Shown here in pieces: positions 59,150 through 64,000 of a DNA stretch of 64,000 bases (within the stretch, counting starts at the first letter, position 1; every line of letters starts with the position of its first letter). The translations under genes were made by a program, and so were the position numbers. A model generated the notes under the pieces. The model worked only from the letters and a program-made list of their open reading frames with translations. It had not been told where the DNA came from and made no database searches. Source of the DNA: Pseudonocardia sp. TRM90224 (GTDB lineage Bacteria; Actinomycetota; Actinomycetes; Mycobacteriales; Pseudonocardiaceae); contig NZ_JAJGSX010000008.1 in assembly GCF_021245725.1 (NCBI RefSeq), forward strand, positions 124,001-188,000. Reading direction: 5' to 3'.

Positions 59150-59781
59150 TCATCCGGTCGTTCCGGGCATTACGGTCGCAACAAATTCGGCCACACCCAC
59201 CTCTACCGGCCGTTGAAGGCCCAACGCCTCGTCGTCGCCAGGGGCGCCGGCCGGCACGATGTGCGTGTTCGGCCCCATCGTCCGGGCCACCCGGTGCACC
59301 GCCTGCACGAGCGCACCGCCGGACAGGATCCATGACAGCCGCGCCGTGCGAGCGGTGACCGTGATCAGCAACGGCGGCCGCGTCCCGGCGCCTGGGCGCT
59401 GCGCGAGAGCAGCTCGCCCAACTCCCCGATCGTCCGTTCACCGGCCGGACGGCCCGGGGTGCCCGACCAACCCGACACCGGATCGTCGAACGGGCCGTGC
59501 GCCGGTCGAGGCAACAGGTACGTCACCGGGCCCCTATGGGCACCGCCACGGGGCGTGGGGACCCGACGGCGGCGGATCCGCGATCGACGCCGCCGCCGGG
59601 TTCGTCGTGCCGAGTGGCCTGCCTCGGATGTGCTGGAGGAAGTGCAGTTCGTGCCAGGCGAGCGCGGGTCGTCGTCCTCGACGAACCGACCGTCGGGGCC
59701 GGCGACCAGTGCGGCGCCGGCCGCGACGAGCGACCAGAAGCGCACGGTGGCCGCCGCGGGTTCGTTCGATCCGGCATCCAT
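59150..59781 (-). pseudogene. Decayed SagB-type dehydrogenase (azoline oxidase) gene
   Basis: The minus strand shows SagB/nitroreductase-like homology broken over three frames. One frame gives AATVRFWSLVAAGAALVAGP (from about 59760). A second gives WHELHFLQHIRGRPLGTTNP AAAS (about 59655-59590) and stops. The first frame resumes with TYLLPRPAHGPFDDPVSG and GERTIGELGELLSRSA (about 59525-59400). A third gives LLITVTARTARLSWILSGGA LVQAVHRV to a stop at 59150. The central FMN-binding part between LLSRSA and LLITVTA is absent (about 100 residues). At least three indels and a deletion make it non-functional. It follows the YcaO gene directly, where an azoline oxidase would be expected. Confidence 0.7.
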
Positions 59782-59806
59782 CCGGCCACCCCCGATCGGT
59801 CGGTCG

Positions 59807-62056
59807 TCACATGAACAGCGGCAGCGGGTTGAGCTGGTCGTGCGGGGTGGGCCGGCTCAGCTGCCCGGTCCGCACCGGCACGTCGAACAGCCGGCCCGGG
59901 CCGTAGCGCGACCAGAACGAGCGCAGGCCCGGCACCACGACCTTGACCACGGGCAGCCCGACGTCCGGCCTGGTCTGGTCGAGGACAAGTACGTCGTACC
60001 CCCGCTCGGCGAGCCGCTCCACCAGCTGCTCGACGTCCTCACGCAGGTCGGGCTGCCTGGGGAACGGGCGGGCCGGCGACGCCACCGCCGGGTGCGGCCG
60101 CAGGTAGGGCTGGTTCGCCAGCGTCGCGGTGGTGATCCATCGGTGCCAGTCGGGGTCGTCGGCCGGTCCCGACGCCGATGCGTCGGTGGACAGCGACTGG
60201 TTGAGCTCGGTCACCGCCCGGCGCGCGGCGACAGCCGGGTCCAGGTGCGCACCGAAGCCCAGCAGGATGCGCTCATCCCGCTGCCCGTAGCGGCGCGAGA
60301 CCGCGGCCATCGTGGGCACCCCGAGATCGGAGGTCACGTCGAGCACCCACAGCTCGCGACCGATCCCGGCGTGGTGGGTGACCTGCGCGGCCAGCAGTGG
60401 ATCACCCAGCCCGCCGAGGTCGACGGCACCGACGCGCAGCCGGTTGTACCACCAGATCGCCACGGCGTCCCGTTCCACGAGCTCGAGCAGCCCCTGCAGG
60501 ACGGCGTCCTCGCGGCAGGTCCCGGCCGCGCACCCGTTGGAGTCGGCGTACAGCGACGCCGGCCCCGGCGCCCCGTAATACAGCATTGCCGTCGGCAGCA
60601 GCCGCCGCCGCCCGTCGGCGAGCGACCACAGCGGCGTCCAGTCCAGCTCGACCTCCGGGTCGAACGGGGGTGGCACCTGGTTGAAGGCGGAGTGCCGCGG
60701 GTTCCAGTCGGCGCGGCCGGCGAACTGCCGATCGTCGAACAGCAGGCAGGTGCGGGGGTCGACGGCAGGCCGACCCAGCGACCGCAGGCTTCCGCGCACC
60801 CGCCGCTCGTCGCCCTGCCAGGTGCCGCTGTAGCGCTCGACGGCCTCGCACAACGCGCCGACCTCGGCGTCCTGCGCGCACAGGCCCTTGCCGCCATTGA
60901 CCGCGCGCACCCCGGCGCGCAGGGCCGTCAGGCCGTCCGTGCTGCGGGCGAGGTTGGCCCCGGATCGGTAGGCGTGCGCGAAGCCCGGCGCTCGCGGGTC
61001 CGGCACGACCCGCTTGACGATCCCGGTCACCGGGCTCACCAGGTGCCCGAACTCGGCCAGCGTCTCGGCCGGGGTCCGCGCGCGGTCCCCGCCACCGCTT
61101 CCGTCCACCTTCGGCGCTGATCGCAGCCGGAACGGCCGCGCCACCTGCTCGGCGACCACGTTCGGATCCCCGCAAGCCGGGCACTGCGGGCGGGGCGCCA
61201 GCGGGTGTCGCTCGCCGCTCAGGTCGTGGCTGTCGAGCACCCACACCGCCTCCTGGCCGGCGTAGCGCTCGCCGCCGAGCCACTTGGTCGCCTCCAGCGC
61301 GACCAGGTGCGCGACGGCGCCGGCCAGCGGCGGGACCGAGGACGGGGGACGCCGGGCCGGCTCGTCGTGGCCCAGCACGCGCTGCACGACCAGCTCGGCC
61401 CGCCGGTGGATCCGCAGCCGATCGGCCAGGCAGTGCCAGCACGCCCCGCCCGGCCGGAACACCGGGCCGATCCACACCCGGGTGCCCACCGCCTTGGTCA
61501 GCAGCCATGGGCGACCCGAGGCGCGGTGCGCGGCGTCGATCCCGGCCAGGCGCGGATCCAGGTAGTCCTCGGTCAGCACGACACCCAGCTCGGCGTTGGA
61601 CGGGCCGGCCGACCCGCCGGGGTCCGGGCACACGGTCAGCCCGGCTCCGGCCAGCGCTGCCCGCACGAAGCCCGGGTCCATCGCGTCGCCGAGCACCGTC
61701 AACGACACGGGTCCGGTCGGCGCCGCCGTGGTGTAGTCGACCCCGCACGCGTCCCACCAGGCCAGCGCTCGCTCGTCGACGTCCGCCGCGGCCGGCGTCC
61801 CGTACTCGACGAGCCCCGCGTCGACCAGTTGTCGCAGCATCCCCGATACCTGCTCGGGCGCCAGCCCGCCGGGGCAGGCCGCCTGCACCGCGGCGAGGTC
61901 GGTCCGGCCGTCGAGCATCGCCGCCAGCTCCGCGACCGGAGCGCCCTGCAGCGCGGACACCCCGTCCTCGCTGAACAGGAACACCCCGGTTGCCCCGATC
62001 TCGGCGCGCAGATGCCGACGGAACCGGGGGACCAGGGTGTTTCCCGACGTGGTCAT
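59807..62056 (-). CDS. Fused E1-like/YcaO cyclodehydratase (TOMM biosynthesis)
   Basis: RiPP-modifying enzyme of 749 residues. The N-terminal third is an E1-like leader-peptide-binding/partner domain; zinc ligands appear in CWHCLADRL and CPACGDPN. The YcaO domain follows from about 350, with ATP-site motifs EAVERYSG (404-411) and SNGCAAGTCREDAVLQGLLE LVERDA. The C-terminus NPLPLFM has the Pro-rich end typical of azoline-forming YcaO proteins. It would convert Cys/Ser/Thr of a precursor peptide to azolines with ATP. ATG 62056 overlaps the stop of the 51-residue precursor-like gene by one base (TGATG). A longer frame from 62092 would run inside that gene. Confidence 0.93.
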   Translation of the reverse strand: MTTSGNTLVPRFRRHLRAEIGATGVFLFSEDGVSALQGAPVAELAAMLDGRTDLAAVQAACPGGLAPEQVSGMLRQLVDAGLVEYGTPAAADVDERALAWWDACGVDYTTAAPTGPVSLTVLGDAMDPGFVRAALAGAGLTVCPDPGGSAGPSNAELGVVLTEDYLDPRLAGIDAAHRASGRPWLLTKAVGTRVWIGPVFRPGGACWHCLADRLRIHRRAELVVQRVLGHDEPARRPPSSVPPLAGAVAHLVALEATKWLGGERYAGQEAVWVLDSHDLSGERHPLAPRPQCPACGDPNVVAEQVARPFRLRSAPKVDGSGGGDRARTPAETLAEFGHLVSPVTGIVKRVVPDPRAPGFAHAYRSGANLARSTDGLTALRAGVRAVNGGKGLCAQDAEVGALCEAVERYSGTWQGDERRVRGSLRSLGRPAVDPRTCLLFDDRQFAGRADWNPRHSAFNQVPPPFDPEVELDWTPLWSLADGRRRLLPTAMLYYGAPGPASLYADSNGCAAGTCREDAVLQGLLELVERDAVAIWWYNRLRVGAVDLGGLGDPLLAAQVTHHAGIGRELWVLDVTSDLGVPTMAAVSRRYGQRDERILLGFGAHLDPAVAARRAVTELNQSLSTDASASGPADDPDWHRWITTATLANQPYLRPHPAVASPARPFPRQPDLREDVEQLVERLAERGYDVLVLDQTRPDVGLPVVKVVVPGLRSFWSRYGPGRLFDVPVRTGQLSRPTPHDQLNPLPLFM

Positions 62057-62211
62057 CAGGATGCAGGAATGATTATGGTGCCGCCGGACCAAGTGACCAT
62101 GTGGTCGTCCGAATCGGTCCAGTTGTCGAACGACTCGATCACGAGCCGGGAAAACGATTCGCCCTCGCGGACGCCACTCGAACGGTCCTGAGCGATGACT
62201 CCGAGTTCCAT
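62056..62211 (-). CDS. Putative TOMM precursor peptide (51 residues)
   Basis: Short gene translated from the minus strand: MELGVIAQDRSSGVREGESF, then SRLVIESFDNWTDSDDHMVT, then WSGGTIIIPAS. GGAGG lies at 62217-62221, five bases before ATG 62211, and the stop overlaps the YcaO start as TGATG. The N-terminal part is charged and leader-like; the C-terminal 20 residues hold Thr32, Ser34, Thr40, Ser42, Thr45 and Ser51 but no Cys. A core giving (methyl)oxazolines is therefore implied. Length, position and coupling fit a RiPP precursor, but no known precursor family is recognised. Confidence 0.65.
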   Translation of the reverse strand: MELGVIAQDRSSGVREGESFSRLVIESFDNWTDSDDHMVTWSGGTIIIPAS

Positions 62212-62570
62212 GACGGCCTCCGGTGATTGGTCTGTCGGTGTGGCCCCAATGGTGATCGGCAGACCCTGGACACCGGTACGCCGCAGGTCACGAGTCCGAC
62301 GATGCGTTTTTCCCTACCCGAATATGACGTGCGTCACTACCGATCGTGGAGGGCGTTCCGCACGCTCAGTAGCGGGCCGGATGAGAAACGCACATGGCAT
62401 CGATGACCGCGGCACTTCATCGAGTCCCCCCAGCTCCTCGACCATATGCACCTACGGGCGCTACGCCGACCGGCGGGCCGGGTCGGCGATCTTCACCGAT
62501 CTGTCAGCGGGCCCCGACATGACCGCCCTGACACGACACCGCCCCGACATGACAACGGAGGTATCCATTC
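62212..62570. promoter_or_regulatory. Divergent promoter region between the RiPP genes and the ABC exporter
   Basis: 359 bases without a convincing gene. TGACG-TG-CGTCA (62325-62336) is a short inverted repeat in a locally AT-richer stretch. GCCCCGACATGAC occurs at 62511-62523 and again at 62541-62553, a 13-bp direct repeat with 30-bp period that ends seven bases before the GGAGG of the exporter gene. These are candidate regulator sites; no regulator gene is visible nearby. Confidence 0.5.
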
Positions 62571-63569
62571 ATGGAGCACGCAATTCGGGTCCAAGGCCTG
62601 ACGAAGCGATACGGCGACAACTTCGCCCTCGACGGGCTGAACCTCGAGGTGCGTTCCGGCACCGTGCTCGGCCTGCTCGGACCGAACGGCGCAGGCAAGA
62701 CGACCACCGTGCGGGTGCTGGCCACACTGCTGCGGCCCGACGCCGGCCAGGCCACCGTGTGCGGCCTCGACGTGGTCCGCCGGGCCAACGACGTCCGCAA
62801 GCTCATCGGCCTGACCGGGCAGTACGCCGCCGTCGACGAGACCCTCACCGGTACCGAGAACCTGCTCTTCATCGGCCGGCTGCTCGGCCGGTCCCGCGCC
62901 GAGTCGCGGGCCCGCGCACGTGAGCTGCTCGCCGACTTCGACCTCGCCGACGCCGCCGACCGCCCGGCCAAGACCTACTCCGGAGGCATGCGGCGGCGGC
63001 TCGACATCGCCGCGAGCCTCGTCACCCGTCCCCAGGTGCTGTTCCTCGACGAACCCACCACCGGCCTGGACCCGCGCGCCCGACTCGACCTGTGGGCCAC
63101 CGTCCGCGGTCTCGTCGCCGACGGGGTTACCGTGCTGCTCACCACGCAGTACCTCGACGAAGCCGATGCCCTCGCGAACGAGATCGCCGTCGTCGACCAC
63201 GGCCGGGTCATCGCCCACGGCACCCCGGACGAGGTCAAGGCCACCACCAGCGCGCAGAGCCTGATCGTGAAGCCGAGTCTGGCCAGCGACATCCCGCTCG
63301 TGGCTTCGCTCATCGCGTCCATCACCGGCGCCACACCCGAGGTGGACGACTCGACCGTCACCGCCCCGGTGACCGGATCGACGATCCTGCCCAGCGCCGT
63401 GCGCCAGTTCGAGGAGCGCGGCATCACGATCAACGAGCTCTCCCTGCGCAGCGCCACCCTCGACGAGGTCTTCCTGTCCCTCACCGGCCGCTCCGCGCGC
63501 GAGCGCGACGCGGCGGGGACGGCGGAGACGGTCGACTCGCCCGACACGACGAAGGAGATCGCCGCATGA
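62571..63569 (+). CDS. DrrA-family ABC transporter ATP-binding protein
   Basis: ATPase of 332 residues of the daunorubicin-resistance (DrrA) kind. Walker A is GPNGAGKTTTVRVLATLLRP, the Q-loop GLTGQYAAVDETLTGTENL, the ABC signature TYSGGMRRRLDIAASL, Walker B VLFLDEPTTGLDP, and the H-loop is LLTTQYLDEADAL, where Gln replaces the usual His as is normal in DrrA. The C-terminal DUF4162 region (LSLRSATLDEVFLSLTGRSA) is present. GGAGG lies about nine bases before ATG 62571. It overlaps the permease start (ATGA) and is divergent from the RiPP genes, so export of, and immunity to, the RiPP is the likely role. Confidence 0.95.
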   Translation: MEHAIRVQGLTKRYGDNFALDGLNLEVRSGTVLGLLGPNGAGKTTTVRVLATLLRPDAGQATVCGLDVVRRANDVRKLIGLTGQYAAVDETLTGTENLLFIGRLLGRSRAESRARARELLADFDLADAADRPAKTYSGGMRRRLDIAASLVTRPQVLFLDEPTTGLDPRARLDLWATVRGLVADGVTVLLTTQYLDEADALANEIAVVDHGRVIAHGTPDEVKATTSAQSLIVKPSLASDIPLVASLIASITGATPEVDDSTVTAPVTGSTILPSAVRQFEERGITINELSLRSATLDEVFLSLTGRSARERDAAGTAETVDSPDTTKEIAA

Positions 63570-64000
63570 CCGCGACGACGATCGCGCCCAACCCATCGGT
63601 CGCGTCCATCAACAACCCGCTCGCCGGAGTGAGCCAGTCGATGACGCTGGCCTGGCGCGCCCTCGTGCGCATCAAGCACGACCCGAGCGAGCTCATCGGC
63701 ATGAGCATCCAGCCGACCATCTTCACCGTCATGTTCGCGCTGGTCTTCGGCGGCGCGATCGACGGCGACATCGCCACCTACGTGCAGTTCCTCATCCCCG
63801 GCATCCTCGTCGGGACCATGCTGTTCACCAGCATGGGCGTCGGGCACGGCATCAACGCCGACCTCAAGAAGGGCGTCTACGACCGGTTGCAGTCGCTGCC
63901 GATCGCACGGTGGGCCCCGCTGGCCGGGCGTGTCTTCGCCGACCAGGCGAAGCAGCTGTGGGCCATCGTCATCGCCGTTGTGGTCGGCCTGGTGATGGGC
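63566..64000 (+). CDS. DrrB-family ABC transporter permease (3' end cut by window edge)
   Basis: The first 145 residues of an ABC-2 type permease. MTATTIAPNPSVASINNPLA is a hydrophilic start, then SQSMTLAWRALVRIKHDPSE, TIFTVMFALVFGGAI (helix 1), YVQFLIPGILVGTMLFTSM (helix 2), GVYDRLQSLPIARWAPLAGR (the conserved coupling segment) and the start of helix 3. ATG 63566 overlaps the ATPase stop as ATGA. It is the membrane partner of the DrrA-like ATPase. The frame is open to base 64000. Confidence 0.95.
   Translation, partial: MTATTIAPNPSVASINNPLAGVSQSMTLAWRALVRIKHDPSELIGMSIQPTIFTVMFALVFGGAIDGDIATYVQFLIPGILVGTMLFTSMGVGHGINADLKKGVYDRLQSLPIARWAPLAGRVFADQAKQLWAIVIAVVVGLVMG

Noticed and set aside
59150..59371. 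A separate 73-residue peptide gene (possible second precursor) after the YcaO gene
   Set aside because: Its sequence continues the SagB-like homology of the upstream frames, so it is the tail of the decayed dehydrogenase and not a precursor.
62195..62923. A 242-codon plus-strand frame over the divergent promoter and the start of the ABC ATPase gene
   Set aside because: It is in a different frame from the ATPase, has no homology, and overlaps both the precursor gene and the exporter gene.

Overview
The window is high-GC DNA (about 70%) with many GTG starts, dense overlapping operons, three F420-type luciferase-like oxidoreductases, a SARP regulator, a LAL-type LuxR regulator, and the conserved block histidine phosphatase / DUF3090 / SCO1664-like kinase that accompanies mycothiol genes in Actinobacteria. 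This points to a filamentous-type actinomycete, most likely Pseudonocardiaceae (a Pseudonocardia-like genome); that placement is inference from gene content.

Region 1 (1-10.5 kb) is mostly conserved chromosome: truncated gnd, a luciferase-like oxidoreductase with a 3' frameshift, DoxX, SCO1664-like / DUF3090 / histidine phosphatase, a divergent TetR-SDR pair with twin operators, uppP, a divergent aldo/keto reductase with a degenerate active site, a DUF5703 protein, and a coupled M20 peptidase-SDR pair. A tRNA-Leu(GAG) at 10.5 kb is followed by the decayed C-terminus of a serine recombinase, marking an old insertion site.

Region 2 (11.3-20.2 kb) is accessory: LysR, a three-gene FtsX-type ABC exporter operon divergent from a TetR gene over a perfect palindrome, an amino acid permease divergent from an Lrp/AsnC regulator, another luciferase-like oxidoreductase and a tautomerase.

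Region 3 (20.3-31.6 kb) is a compact seven-gene biosynthetic operon on the minus strand. In order of transcription: free-standing carrier protein, GT1-like glycosyltransferase, GT4-like glycosyltransferase, 2-oxoacid dehydrogenase E1 alpha, E1 beta, lipoyl E2, and an 1825-residue C-A-PCP-TE-MFS fusion. All but the first junction (a 2-nt gap) overlap. The A domain reads as Asp-like and the thioesterase has Cys in the nucleophile position. I infer an E1/E2-derived acyl group on the carrier, condensation with Asp, cyclising or hydrolytic release, glycosylation and export.

Region 4 (31.9-37.8 kb) is a cellobiose-type ABC uptake operon with a GH1 beta-glucosidase and a LacI regulator. A 14-bp palindrome (TGAGAGCGCTCTCA) lies twice upstream of the sugar operon and again directly upstream of the NRPS operon, so a sugar-responsive LacI protein may control both.

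Region 5 (38-59 kb) is mixed: luciferase-like oxidoreductase, small-molecule phosphotransferase, gene remnants (hisD-like, beta-propeller lipoprotein, an unknown protein), alpha/beta hydrolase, LAL regulator, VOC protein, winged-helix protein, ALDH plus SRPBCC pair, SARP, NarL-type response regulator, AraC regulator, DinB protein, a CoA-dependent 2-aminobenzoate (or salicylate) degradation operon, a hypothetical protein and an unusual histidine kinase with two sensor/DHp units and one ATPase domain.

Region 6 (59.1-64 kb) is a small azole-type RiPP (TOMM) locus: a 51-residue precursor-like ORF, a fused E1-like/YcaO cyclodehydratase whose ATG overlaps the precursor stop, a decayed SagB-type oxidase, and a divergent DrrAB-type ABC exporter cut by the window end.
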